Origin: Candidatus Firestoneibacteriota bacterium
GTDB taxonomy: Bacteria; Oederibacteriota; Muellerivitia; Muellerivitales; Muellerivitaceae
Reading direction: 5' to 3'
Length of the DNA stretch: 64,000 nucleotides
NCBI GenBank assembly: GCA_013286205.1
Contig: JABDGD010000002.1
Location: 1-64,000 of the forward strand
Part shown: positions 36,168 to 44,786 of the stretch, piece by piece
Layout of the letters: every line of letters begins with the position of its first letter
How positions within the stretch are numbered: position 1 is the stretch's first letter
Made by a program: the position numbers and the translations under genes
Notes under the pieces: model-generated
Databases searched by the model: none
What the model saw: the letters and a program-made list of their open reading frames with translations, nothing else
What the model was told of the DNA's origin: nothing

Positions 36168-37167
36168 GATGCCCCTCCAGGGCGGCTCCGACTACCGGCG
36201 CCATGTCTTCTTTAACTTTAATCTTCGCGTTCTTTTTCAAAACCATCATCCACTGATCAAACCGCTCGTCCTGAGCTCTCTTTAAAAGCGCCTCATGTAT
36301 TTGACCTTGAACCTCAGCCAGGGTTCTCATCCGGCGGGGACGCCACTGAATCAATTGGAAGAGATGATACCCAAAATCATCCTTCACCGGCTTTGAAATT
36401 TCTCCCGGTTTGAGTTTGGCCAAAACCGTCAGATACCTGGCCGGAATCCGGTCTGTATTCATAAACTGCCAGTCCCCGCCCTGCGCCGAGCCGGGATCCT
36501 GCGAGAAAGTCTCCGCAATCTTCGAAAAATCATTGCCCTTTTTCAACGCGGCCAAAACCTGCTGAAACTTTTCATAGCGCTGAACCACTAAATGTCTGGC
36601 TCTCACTGCCGCGGGCAGCCAATAGTCGCCCAGATGGGCCCAGTAATATTCCTCTACCTCGCCCTGGGACACTTTGGCTTTATCGTCGACTTCTTTTTGC
36701 ACCAGCTTTTGCGCCAACTTTTCTTCCAGCAGTTTGTGCTTCCAAACCGCCACACTGACGCCTTCGTTCTTAAGAATCACGATAAAATCATCGGGCAAAT
36801 CTTTTAACGCGCCTCTAAAGGTCTCGTCCACTTCGGCCTGGGTCAGTTTCAACCCCAGCCGCCGGGCTTCCTGCACCATCAGATGGCGGTTAATCAATTG
36901 CTCAAAAAGCTGAAGTTTAATCGCGCGCATGTCCCCTTCGGAAACCGCGCTGTAGTAAATCTTCATCAGCCGGAATTCGTTGTCGAACTCCTCCAGCGAG
37001 ATCGGCTCGCCGTTCACGACTACCGCTACTTTAGACGCCTTCACGGGCAAAGGTGACACGTCCACCGTTGGTTCAGAGAAACAGCCGGATAAAAAAAGGC
37101 CTAATCCCGCCAAAGCGAGAAGGCCTTTAAAGACTGCCGTATGAGTTTTAATAGTTAAATCACCCAA
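36157..37167 (-). CDS. SurA/PrsA-like lipoprotein with PpiC domain
   Basis: A 336-residue predicted lipoprotein (lipobox LSGC, TTG start). SurA-type N-terminal helices (about 45-170) precede a PpiC rotamase domain (about 185-285) with FSKIAETFSQDPGSAQGGDW and YHLFQLIQWRP. It folds or escorts outer-membrane or secreted proteins. It lies between two other SurA-like genes, 66 bp after the first, with an intercistronic hairpin in that gap. Confidence 0.85.
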   Translation of the reverse strand: MGDLTIKTHTAVFKGLLALAGLGLFLSGCFSEPTVDVSPLPVKASKVAVVVNGEPISLEEFDNEFRLMKIYYSAVSEGDMRAIKLQLFEQLINRHLMVQEARRLGLKLTQAEVDETFRGALKDLPDDFIVILKNEGVSVAVWKHKLLEEKLAQKLVQKEVDDKAKVSQGEVEEYYWAHLGDYWLPAAVRARHLVVQRYEKFQQVLAALKKGNDFSKIAETFSQDPGSAQGGDWQFMNTDRIPARYLTVLAKLKPGEISKPVKDDFGYHLFQLIQWRPRRMRTLAEVQGQIHEALLKRAQDERFDQWMMVLKKNAKIKVKEDMAPVVGAALEGHREK

Positions 37168-37182
37168 TCATCACCGCTTCAA

Positions 37183-37204
37183 CGGCGGAACCGAGGTTCC
37201 GCCG
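37183..37204 (-). other. Intercistronic hairpin between two SurA-like genes
   Basis: A perfect 10-bp inverted repeat (CGGCGGAACC / GGTTCCGCCG) with a 2-bp centre, placed 16 bp before the start of the lipoprotein gene. No T run follows, so it is not a standard terminator. It may set relative expression by RNA processing or by masking the ribosome site. Confidence 0.6.
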
Positions 37205-37232
37205 GATTTGGTTTTTCTGCCGGAATCTAAAA

Positions 37233-38015
37233 TTATTTCTTCTTACCAGCGGCAGCTTCAGGCGCCGCGGAGGGAGCCATACTTCCAGCGCCCTTGCCAT
37301 CCAACATCTGCTGGCTGGGAGAGAGGCTGTCGAGATACTTTTTGATGATGTCCTGGTTGCGGGTCACTTGACCGCCCGCTTGCAATTGATCCAGGAACTT
37401 TTCAGCCTGGATATTTTGCTTAATTTCTTTTTTGATCGAAGCGCTGATCGTGGAATAAGCCGGCATTTTCTGTCCCGAAGCGGCTGCTTGAGCCGAATAT
37501 TGGGTATACCACTTCTTCAACTCGTCATCCGAAACGCTGATGCTGTCCACTTTATTCGCCGCGTAGCCGCGGGCCAACAAAACTTTCTTATAAGCGTCTT
37601 TGTAGTCGCCTTCAATGCGCTTCACCGCGGCCAAGTCTTGTTCCAGCTTGTCCTTTTGGTCCTTGATGCGGATATCGGATTGAATCAGCTTGTTCTTCAA
37701 GAACTCGTCAAAATTCGGGTCCGAATAGTTGGCTTTTTGAGCCGCTTGTAAAATGAGTTCTTGGTTAATCAAAGTTTCCAAGACCGCTTTCACTTGCTGG
37801 GTGTTTTCAGGATCAACCGGGGTGTCAAACACGCGCAACAAATCCAATTGCTTCATCCATTCACCGAAGGTGATGTTTTTACCGTCAACCGTGGCCACGA
37901 CCTGGCTGTTAGAAATACCGGCTTTGTTACCCGCGAACTTATCGCAAGCCCAACCCGCGAAAAAGCAGGCCACTAAAGCGGCGGCATAGAATCCGTACTT
38001 AAAACGAGAAGACAT
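37233..38015 (-). CDS. SurA_N-like periplasmic chaperone lacking a PPIase domain
   Basis: A 260-residue protein from the ATG at 38015 (AAAGGA 5 bp upstream). The N-terminus (SRFKYGFYAAALVACFFAGW followed by AC) looks like a lipoprotein or membrane-anchor signal. SurA_N-type sequence follows: VATVDGKNITFGEWMKQLD and LINQELILQAAQKANYSDPN. The C-terminus is Ala/Gly/Lys rich. No PpiC motif is visible. It heads the chaperone operon and has a clear promoter 47 bp upstream. Confidence 0.75.
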   Translation of the reverse strand: MSSRFKYGFYAAALVACFFAGWACDKFAGNKAGISNSQVVATVDGKNITFGEWMKQLDLLRVFDTPVDPENTQQVKAVLETLINQELILQAAQKANYSDPNFDEFLKNKLIQSDIRIKDQKDKLEQDLAAVKRIEGDYKDAYKKVLLARGYAANKVDSISVSDDELKKWYTQYSAQAAASGQKMPAYSTISASIKKEIKQNIQAEKFLDQLQAGGQVTRNQDIIKKYLDSLSPSQQMLDGKGAGSMAPSAAPEAAAGKKK

Positions 38016-38061
38016 AAAAATCCTTTCAAAACAGCGAAATGACGGCCTCAAAGAAGGCGGT

Positions 38062-38090
38062 ATCGTAACACGGGCCTATAAGGGTCGCAA
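38062..38090 (-). promoter_or_regulatory. Sigma-70-type promoter of the SurA-like operon
   Basis: Minus-strand TTGCGA (38085-38090), a 17-bp spacer and TACGAT (38062-38067). The predicted transcript would start near 38055, giving a leader of about 40 nt before 38015. Confidence 0.55.
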
Positions 38091-38227
38091 GGCTCAAGCC
38101 ACCCTAAAACCCTTATAAAACCCCATCTTCTTGAGAATTTGGAAATTTCGCCGTACCTTTTCCCTAAGGCAGTTTTTCGTCTTCGATGCGGCCCGGCGGA
38201 AAACGCTCAGCATGGAGGAGGAAAATC

Positions 38228-38641
38228 ATGGAAAAGATACTCTTACTCACCGCTCGAGTTTTTTTCAGCGCCATTTTCATCATGGCCGGCTACAGCCATG
38301 TGATGAGCAACCAGTTGATTACTTACGCGGCGTCAGCTGGCGTGCCCTCGCCGGCCTTGATAGTACCCATGGCCGGGCTCTTAGCTTTTTTTGGGGGGAT
38401 GAGCATTCTGCTGGGCTATAAAGCCAAATGGGGCGCCTGGTTCATCGTGCTGTTCTTAGTACCCGTCACCCTGGTCATGCATTCTTTCTGGGGCGCTACC
38501 GATACCCAGGTCGTGATGATGCAGATGACCATGTTCCAAAAAAACCTGTCGATGCTGGGCGGGGCTTTGCTGTTCGCCCACTATGGTTCAGGCCCTTACA
38601 GTCTGGATACTTATATCGCGCACTTTGGAAAACGAAAGTAG
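38228..38641 (+). CDS. DoxX family membrane protein
   Basis: A 137-residue protein with four hydrophobic helices. TARVFFSAIFIMAGYSHVMS is the DoxX start, and AGLLAFFGGMSILLGYKAKW follows. DoxX proteins are linked to quinone or redox reactions and detoxification but are poorly understood. The ATG at 38228 follows GGAGGAGG; the upstream part of the frame (from 38186) is not needed. Its stop codon abuts the mfd stop codon. Confidence 0.8.
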   Translation: MEKILLLTARVFFSAIFIMAGYSHVMSNQLITYAASAGVPSPALIVPMAGLLAFFGGMSILLGYKAKWGAWFIVLFLVPVTLVMHSFWGATDTQVVMMQMTMFQKNLSMLGGALLFAHYGSGPYSLDTYIAHFGKRK

Positions 38642-41600
38642 TTATAAATCCTTCGCTAAATCCTGAAACAGTTTCTGGACCGCGTCCATCTGCTTTTCCG
38701 GTCCCTCGTCGCCCTTCATGACTCGGAACGAAACCGAGTTGGGATCCTGGGACGAAAAGCGGATGCGTGACGGCGGCCATTGTTTAAACCACTTCTCAAC
38801 CTTTTCAGAAGGCGGGGTTAAGTCCGGATGCCATTGGACAGAAATCCATCCGCCCTGCGCTTCTAACCGTTGAATACCGAGCTTCTTGGCCTGCGGCCGG
38901 AAGGCCGCGACCTTAATGAGCATTTGGGCTTCGAGCGGCATGGGGCCAAAACGGTCAATCAGTTCTTCCTCGATCTCTTTGAGTTGTTCCAATTCGCTGA
39001 TTTCCGCCAACCGACGGTAGAACTCTATCTTTACCGTTTCATCGGGGATGTAATCCTTCGCGAAATAAGCGGTTACACCCAGAGATAAGAGCGGCGTAAA
39101 GTCCGTCGCCGTCTCCTCACCCTTCATGCGGGAAACTTCCTGGCTCAACATACGGCTGTAAAGGTCAAACCCAATCGAATCCATATTCCCGTGCTGTTTG
39201 GCGCCCAGTACATTACCCGCGCCGCGGATTTCCATATCCTTCATGGCCACATGCATACCAGAACCGAGAGTGGAGAATTCTTGAAGCACTTCCAACCGCT
39301 TCTGCGCTAATTCGCGCAGGGTCGTATTGCGGGGGTAAAAGAAATAAGCATAAGCCTGGCGGTCCGTGCGGCCCACCCGGCCCTTAAGCTGATAAAGCTG
39401 GGCCAAACCAAAAGCGTCCGCCCTTTCCACGATGAGCGTATTCACATTGGGCATATCAAGGCCCGACTCGATGATCGAAGTGCAGACCAGAACGTGATAT
39501 TCCTTGTCCACAAAATCCATCATGACCGATTCCAGCTCATGCTCCGTTAACTGACCGTGGGCTACACCCAACTTAGCTTCAGGAATCAGTTTATGAAGAC
39601 GGTCCGCGATGCGTTCGATGTCTTTCACATGGTTATGAACGTAGAAAACCTGGCCTTCGCGGTTCATTTCGCGGCGAATGGCTTCCGCCACTAAGCGGTC
39701 ATCTAAAGGCGAAACTTGCGCCGCCACTGACATGCGGTTTTTCGGCGGCGTATCAATCACTGAAATTTCACGAATACCGGACAAAGACATATGAAGAGTT
39801 CTGGGAATAGGCGTAGCGGTGAGAGTCAGTACATCCACATCGTATTTGAGCGACTTGAGTTTTTCTTTTTGAGCCACGCCAAAGCGATGTTCCTCGTCGA
39901 TGATCAATAGGCCTAAATTAGCAAACTTCACGTCCTTACCCAGCAGACGGTGAGTGCCGATCAGAATGTCGACTTTACCTTCGCGGGTTAAATCCAAACT
40001 TTTTTTAATTTCCGTCCGGCTTTTGAAACGGGACAGCATTTGAATTTCGACCGGGTACTCGGCCATACGTTCTTTAAAGGTGTTGTAATGCTGTTGGGCC
40101 AAAATGGTGGTAGGCACCAAAAGAGCGACCTGCTTCTTACCCTGCACCGCTTTAAAGGCCGCCCGCATAGCGACCTCTGTTTTGCCGTAACCCACGTCAC
40201 CGCAAACCAGCCGGTCCATGACCTTCGTGGATTCCATATCCCGCTTAATATCCTTCACCGAGTGGTACTGACCCGGGGTCAGTTCATAAGGGAATGAATC
40301 CTCAAACTCATTCTGCCAGGGCGTGTCCGCCGGATAAGGCGCCTTCTTTAAAACCTGGCGGGTCGAGTAAAGCGCCATGAGTTCTTGAGCAATCGCCTCG
40401 ACTTCGCGTTTGACTTTGGCTTTCGCGCGGGTCCATTGCTCCCCGCCCAGTTTGGTCAGGGTCGGCGAACCCTCAGCCCCGATATAGCGTTGAATGAGCG
40501 CGATCTGGTCAGAAGGCAGGTAAATCTTCTCGTTATCCGCGAATTCCAGCTGAATATATTCTCGCGTAATGCCGTCAATGGTCAGCGGGGTGAGCCCTCT
40601 ATATAGACAGATACCGGAGTCAACGTGAACCGTCCAATCGTTGATGGAGATTTCATTGAGTGAGTTCAGCGGTTTTCCGCCCGAAACCGCCCGCATCCGG
40701 CGGTGGCGCCGGCCGCGGTAACGGCGGAAAAGATCATGGTCCGGCAAAACCATCAGATTCAGTTCGTCGAAAGCGAAGCTTTGCTCCACCTCACCCAGAA
40801 TCATGTGAACCTGAGGATGGTCTTTAACCACGATGTCTTCAATTTTTAAAAGTTCGGTCAAACGTTCCCGCTCGCCCTTGTTATGGCACCAGAGCAAGAC
40901 CTGGGATTTTCTTTCCAGCCAGCGCTGGAGGTCATTCATAAATGAGGGAAACTTGCCGTAATAAGGCGCGATCGAACGGCCCTGGACTAAATGGGATACA
41001 TCCGGCTTGCCGCTCAATAAGTCTTGATCTAATTGGCCCATGGCGGCAGCCTGCCCGCTCTTGAGGGCTTTGAGGATGAACTTGGTATCCGCGAACAAAT
41101 CCTCAGTCGGAAAAAGGTCCGCCTTCTCCTCAATCGCCTGTTTTTCGCAGGCTTCTAATTTATCTTGTAACTCTTCCCACTTGCGTTCAAAGGCCAGCGG
41201 TTCCATTAAGAAGATACGGGTTTGCTTGGGCAGATAGTCAAAAAGACAGGCGCGTTTTTCTAAAGCACCCACAGCCTTCCATTGCCAGCCCGGGAATTGA
41301 AAGGTGGTATTAAATAATTCCAGCGCGTCTTTGGCCCAGCGGGAATCCTTCGCGACTTTGGCTTTTAACGCCTGACGCAGGTTATAGCGGGTCTCATCGT
41401 TCATGACAATTTCATGCGCGGGGAAAACAAACACTTCATCCAAATTACCGCTGGAACGCTGGTTGAGCACATCCAACGGACGTACTGAATCCAACGTATC
41501 GCCAAAAAATTCCAACCGCACCGGCCCCGAGGGCGACCCCGGCGACGCGATATCTAAAATACCGCCGCGCACCGCGAACTGGCCTAAGCGCACAACCTGC

Positions 41601-42124
41601 TGAACCGACTCATATCCCATCGCGATTAGTTTTTGCTTCATGTCCGCCGGGGCATCCTGCCCCTTGCGAAGAATAATGACCTGATCGACCCATTCATCGG
41701 GCGGCAAAGTCTTTTGCAGTGCTCCCATGAGCGGCGCCACCACGATGCAGGCTTCTTCTTGTAACAGTTGATAAAAAACTCTCTGGCGTTCGCCAATCAG
41801 GCTCGGGTCGGGTGTTTCCACGTCCTGGGGAAGAATTTCCCAGGACGGGCAAAGATAGACCGGCACCTGCGGAAGCCAGCTGGCGATATCATCCTGAAGC
41901 AAAACCGCTTCTTCGCGGGTGGGCGTCAAAATAAGCCATGGATTTTTTTCCTGAAGTTTTTCGTAGAACCAGGACAGCAGAAAAGCCTTTGCCGAACCCG
42001 GCACCCCATGCACTAACGCCTGCGGAGTTTTAGCCTTGAGGCTGTCCAGTGCCTCTTGCGCCGCCGGCCAATCGAGCTTTTCGAAAGCGAAAGGATTTTG
42101 AGTTTTATTAACTTCAGTTTCCAA
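38642..42124 (-). CDS. mfd: Transcription-repair coupling factor Mfd
   Basis: About 1160 residues. The order is a UvrB-like N-terminal region, the RNA-polymerase-interacting CarD-like domain (DWTVHVDSGICLYRGL), a helicase core with Walker A CGDVGYGKTEVAMRAAFKAV and DEEHRFGV, and the TRCF C-terminal domain (YFAKDYIPDETVKIEFYRRL). It releases stalled RNA polymerase and recruits UvrA. Two TTG starts are possible: 42124 with GAGGA 7 bp upstream (chosen), or 42157 with GGAG 4 bp upstream. Confidence 0.95.
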   Translation of the reverse strand: METEVNKTQNPFAFEKLDWPAAQEALDSLKAKTPQALVHGVPGSAKAFLLSWFYEKLQEKNPWLILTPTREEAVLLQDDIASWLPQVPVYLCPSWEILPQDVETPDPSLIGERQRVFYQLLQEEACIVVAPLMGALQKTLPPDEWVDQVIILRKGQDAPADMKQKLIAMGYESVQQVVRLGQFAVRGGILDIASPGSPSGPVRLEFFGDTLDSVRPLDVLNQRSSGNLDEVFVFPAHEIVMNDETRYNLRQALKAKVAKDSRWAKDALELFNTTFQFPGWQWKAVGALEKRACLFDYLPKQTRIFLMEPLAFERKWEELQDKLEACEKQAIEEKADLFPTEDLFADTKFILKALKSGQAAAMGQLDQDLLSGKPDVSHLVQGRSIAPYYGKFPSFMNDLQRWLERKSQVLLWCHNKGERERLTELLKIEDIVVKDHPQVHMILGEVEQSFAFDELNLMVLPDHDLFRRYRGRRHRRMRAVSGGKPLNSLNEISINDWTVHVDSGICLYRGLTPLTIDGITREYIQLEFADNEKIYLPSDQIALIQRYIGAEGSPTLTKLGGEQWTRAKAKVKREVEAIAQELMALYSTRQVLKKAPYPADTPWQNEFEDSFPYELTPGQYHSVKDIKRDMESTKVMDRLVCGDVGYGKTEVAMRAAFKAVQGKKQVALLVPTTILAQQHYNTFKERMAEYPVEIQMLSRFKSRTEIKKSLDLTREGKVDILIGTHRLLGKDVKFANLGLLIIDEEHRFGVAQKEKLKSLKYDVDVLTLTATPIPRTLHMSLSGIREISVIDTPPKNRMSVAAQVSPLDDRLVAEAIRREMNREGQVFYVHNHVKDIERIADRLHKLIPEAKLGVAHGQLTEHELESVMMDFVDKEYHVLVCTSIIESGLDMPNVNTLIVERADAFGLAQLYQLKGRVGRTDRQAYAYFFYPRNTTLRELAQKRLEVLQEFSTLGSGMHVAMKDMEIRGAGNVLGAKQHGNMDSIGFDLYSRMLSQEVSRMKGEETATDFTPLLSLGVTAYFAKDYIPDETVKIEFYRRLAEISELEQLKEIEEELIDRFGPMPLEAQMLIKVAAFRPQAKKLGIQRLEAQGGWISVQWHPDLTPPSEKVEKWFKQWPPSRIRFSSQDPNSVSFRVMKGDEGPEKQMDAVQKLFQDLAKDL

Positions 42125-42339
42125 GTCTCTGTCCTCAACAAAAATGGTGATCCCCAAATTTCTCCGAAATTTTAGGGATGGCGGACTTCTTGCTAAACTT
42201 CATTTTGAAAGTCCGCCAAACGCACTTAGGGCTTTCAGTGAACGCCGCGGCGCGGCGGAACCCGAAAACCCTTTTGAAACGATTCAAATGTGGAAGGAGT
42301 TTGCCTAGAGACCGATTGAAAGTCAATCAGACATAAAAA

Positions 42340-42366
42340 AAGCCCGCCTAGGAGAGAGGCGGGCTT
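42340..42366 (-). terminator. Rho-independent terminator of the 48-residue zinc-finger gene
   Basis: A perfect 10-bp GC-rich stem (AAGCCCGCCT / AGGCGGGCTT) with a 7-nt loop, followed on the minus strand by TTTTTT. It begins 25 bp past the small gene's stop at 42391, supporting that gene as a real transcription unit. Confidence 0.8.
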
Positions 42367-42390
42367 ATACAGCTGGGTTATAAGTTGTGC

Positions 42391-42537
42391 TTAAGACGCC
42401 TGCGACAAAACCATGTGATACATGCAATCCGGACAGAACAACAAATGTTGATTCAAATGCATTTTCTGCTCGTCGGTCAACTTTCCCATTTGATACAAAG
42501 CCATCAATTCTTTGATTTCCATACATTCACGATTCAT
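42391..42537 (-). CDS. Free-standing 48-residue ZAS-type zinc-finger protein
   Basis: ATG at 42537 (GAGGA 4 bp upstream) to TAA at 42391. The protein reads MNRECMEIKELMALYQMGKL, then TDEQKMHLNQHLLFCPDCMY and HMVLSQAS. Cys5 with His-x3-Cys-x2-Cys (HLLFCPDC) is the zinc-binding signature of anti-sigma factors (zf-HC2/ZAS). The partner sigma factor is not nearby and there is no membrane or effector domain. It has its own terminator and a structured leader. It may sequester a sigma factor or act as a redox/zinc sensor; function is inferred. Confidence 0.7.
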   Translation of the reverse strand: MNRECMEIKELMALYQMGKLTDEQKMHLNQHLLFCPDCMYHMVLSQAS

Positions 42538-42557
42538 ATCGTCCTCGCTTTCCGGCT

Positions 42558-42619
42558 CCGCGTAGTGGAAGGAGTTTCATCTCTTCCGGCGCGGTGCCCT
42601 GGCCGCCTATAAGGCGGTC
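42558..42619 (-). ncRNA. Structured 5' leader (two hairpins) before the zinc-finger gene
   Basis: Minus-strand RNA would form an outer stem CCGCG/CGCGG (42590-42594 with 42558-42562) enclosing GGAAG/CTTCC, and just upstream a 7-bp stem (42601-42607 with 42613-42619) closed by a TATAA loop. The set lies about 20 bp before the ribosome site of the 48-residue gene. I do not match it to a known riboswitch class. Confidence 0.4.
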
Positions 42620-42684
42620 GGCTGCTGTGCGTTGAAGTAGGTATCGCTGACAGGCGGTGCGTGACTTCTTACGGTTCTATAAAG

Positions 42685-42700
42685 AGCATCAACTATGCCA
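42685..42700 (-). promoter_or_regulatory. Possible sigma-54-type promoter
   Basis: Minus-strand TGGCATAGTTGATGCT has GG and GC elements exactly 10 bp apart, as in the -24/-12 promoters (consensus TGGCAC-N5-TTGC). Transcription would start near 42674, giving a 137-nt leader before the zinc-finger gene. One match may be chance, and no RpoN is visible in the window. Confidence 0.25.
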
Positions 42701-42837
42701 AAGACTGAATGGCCTTTTTATAAGGCCTTTCAGCTTCTAGACGGAATGCGGCCCTTTTAATGCGTTACATTTTGGGATAAATCTGGCAAGAAACCGTCAC
42801 GGAAGGAGAATTTTTGATGGTTTTTGAACAGCTAAAA
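42701..42837. other. Remainder of a 300-bp gap, no gene recognised
   Basis: Together with 42538-42700 this is the largest gene-free stretch of the window. It holds a short stem (GGCCTT-N5-AAGGCC at about 42711-42727) without a T run on either strand that would make a convincing terminator. I see no other structure. Confidence 0.4.
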
Positions 42838-43470
42838 CTAAACCGAAACGCCCCAATGGAGAAGGGTGACCACCAGCCATAAAGCCGTGGCCGAACCCAG
42901 GGGAACGGTCAAGTTGTCATCCAACTCGAAAGAAAAAAGCTCAACTAAAGCCGCCGCCACGCCGCCCAAAAAGGCCACGCGCCAGTCAAAGAACAAAACC
43001 CAGGCGGTCACAAAAGCCACGAAGAAAAAGCCCAAAGAACCCTCTAAAGACTTTTGGAAAATGCGGATACGGCCAAAGTTTTTACCGCTCAATTCCGCCG
43101 CCGCGTCACCTAAGGACAAAAAGAACATCGCCGCGATCGCCACGGGCCGGGGAAAAAGAAGAATGACCGCGAAGAAAGCCAGGCAGAGGAAAGTGGAACC
43201 GTTAAATTTGTCGACTTCGGTACGGCGGATGAAAGCGGAGAAAAACTGCATGAATTGGGAGTTGAACTGGTGATTCTTTAAGCGCAAAAGATCAAAAATA
43301 AAGGAAACCGCAAAACAGCTGCCGGATACCACTAACAACCAATGATGAACGTCGTTCAAACTCAGATTAAAAGGCGGATAGAGATAGGCTAAAGGAAATA
43401 GAGAAGCCGCTAAAACGTGATACATCTTGCGGAAACCCTGGAACGTTTTAGTTTCGGTTAACTTTTTCAT
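42838..43470 (-). CDS. CTP-dependent diacylglycerol/polyprenol kinase family protein
   Basis: A 210-residue membrane protein with about seven helices. FRKMYHVLAASLFPLAYLYP, FLSLGDAAAELSGKNFGRIR, the KSLEGSLGFFFVAF segment and VELFSFELDDNLTVPL match the SEC59/DGK1/VTE5 family, which uses CTP to phosphorylate polyprenols, phytol or diacylglycerol. The catalytic Asp is probably in SLGDAAAE. A role in recycling polyprenol or lipid would fit the glycosyltransferases elsewhere in the window. Confidence 0.75.
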   Translation of the reverse strand: MKKLTETKTFQGFRKMYHVLAASLFPLAYLYPPFNLSLNDVHHWLLVVSGSCFAVSFIFDLLRLKNHQFNSQFMQFFSAFIRRTEVDKFNGSTFLCLAFFAVILLFPRPVAIAAMFFLSLGDAAAELSGKNFGRIRIFQKSLEGSLGFFFVAFVTAWVLFFDWRVAFLGGVAAALVELFSFELDDNLTVPLGSATALWLVVTLLHWGVSV

Positions 43471-43602
43471 CTCAACTCCCTCAAAATGAATCGCGCATCA
43501 AGTTAGCATGCGGTTTACTTTTACGAAACGGCTTTTTGACAAAGACCTTACAAATCGCCGGATTTAACATTCCCTTAACTTCATTATAAGCCTTTTAAGC
43601 CC

Positions 43603-44280
43603 TCACCCTGCGTTTTTGGACTTATCGCTTTTCGCGGACTTTTCCAGGAAGTAAGTTAGATGCTCCAGTTCCGACGCCAAATCCACACCCCGCACCAGAA
43701 CCGACTTGGGAACGGATAATGCGCAGGGCGCGAAATTTAAAATCGCCCGGATACCCGCGTCCACCAGGTCATCCGCCACCCGTTGAGCCTGGCTCGCCGG
43801 TACGGCGATCACGCCGATTTCTATTTTTTTCTCGCGAACCACTTGTCGAATCGAAGGCGTTGCCCAGATGCGGACCCCTTCCAGTTCCCAACCCACTTTA
43901 GAAGGATCCACGTCGAACGCCGCTTCCACTTTGAACCCGGCTTTAGAAAAACCGCCGTATTGCAAAAGCGCCGTGCCCAAATGGCCCGCGCCGATCAAAG
44001 CTAGTTTCCACCCTTTATGCAGACCCAGAATCTCGCGCATTTTCTGATCAAGATTTTTAACGTCATAGCCCACGCCTCTTTGGCCAAATTGGCCGAAGTA
44101 GGCCAGGTCTTTACGGACCTGAGCCGGATTAATATCCGAAACCGCCGCCAATTCTTTTGAGGAAATGACCAACTGATTTTGCTGGGAAAATTGCGCGAAG
44201 CTTCTTAAATAGCGGGGCAAACGGGCAATGGTCGGCTCGGGAATGTTTTTTCGTTTGGAGGCAGCTGGTTTTTTAGCCAA
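43603..44280 (-). CDS. rex: Redox-sensing transcriptional repressor Rex
   Basis: A 225-residue protein: winged-helix DNA-binding domain about 15-90 (IARLPRYLRSFAQ, INPAQVRKDLAYFG) and an NAD(H)-binding Rossmann domain with IGAGHLGTALLQY (G97 to G102). Rex senses the NADH/NAD ratio and represses fermentation and respiration genes. TTG start with AAAGGG 5 bp upstream. It follows the response regulator by 26 bp and is the last gene of the signalling operon, an unusual position for Rex. Confidence 0.92.
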   Translation of the reverse strand: MAKKPAASKRKNIPEPTIARLPRYLRSFAQFSQQNQLVISSKELAAVSDINPAQVRKDLAYFGQFGQRGVGYDVKNLDQKMREILGLHKGWKLALIGAGHLGTALLQYGGFSKAGFKVEAAFDVDPSKVGWELEGVRIWATPSIRQVVREKKIEIGVIAVPASQAQRVADDLVDAGIRAILNFAPCALSVPKSVLVRGVDLASELEHLTYFLEKSAKSDKSKNAG

Positions 44281-44306
44281 GGGAACCCTTTGAGTGACTT
44301 AGAAAA

Positions 44307-44786
44307 TCAAAGCTCATCGATGGACGAGCGTTGGATGCTGTGCTGTTCTTCTAAATAAAGCTGGCGGCGGTGCAGGGCTTCGGCCACTTTGTCTTTGAGC
44401 GCTTTGTTTTTAAAGGGTTTGGCCACATAGTCGCAGGCACCCCGGCGCAAAGCCTCAATGCCCACCGAGAAAGAACCATAAGCCGTCATCAAAATCACGA
44501 AGATCGCCTTATCCCGGGCCTTTAAATATTGAAGCAGCTCAATGCCGGTCATTTCGGGCATGCGTAAATCCACAATGGCCAGGTCATAGGCGGTTTTGCG
44601 CTGAAGGGCAATGGCCTGGGTCGCGCTGGTAGCCGTATCCACCCCATAACCCGCCTGGGTCAAAATGGTTTGAATCAGCTTGGCAAAATCGGCCTCATCA
44701 TCCACCACCAGAAGTCTGGCTTTACGGACTTTGGTTGATGGTTTTTTAGCCGCCGGTTTTTTCTTTTTCTTGGTGGTTTTGGTCAT
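44307..44786 (-). CDS. Response regulator (receiver domain only)
   Basis: A 159-residue protein: a Lys-rich N-terminal tail (1-22), a receiver domain (24-140) with Asp29/Asp30, phospho-acceptor Asp73 (IVDLRMPEMTG), Thr101 and Lys123, and a short C-terminal helix. No output domain. It overlaps the kinase stop by 4 bp. The basic tail is unusual and may bind nucleic acid or mediate a contact; that is inference. Confidence 0.9.
   Translation of the reverse strand: MTKTTKKKKKPAAKKPSTKVRKARLLVVDDEADFAKLIQTILTQAGYGVDTATSATQAIALQRKTAYDLAIVDLRMPEMTGIELLQYLKARDKAIFVILMTAYGSFSVGIEALRRGACDYVAKPFKNKALKDKVAEALHRRQLYLEEQHSIQRSSIDEL

Noticed and set aside
42817..42882. 21-residue plus-strand ORF with AAGGAG eight bases before its ATG
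   Set aside because: It overlaps the end of the lipid kinase gene on the other strand, has no recognisable sequence and no terminator; probably chance.
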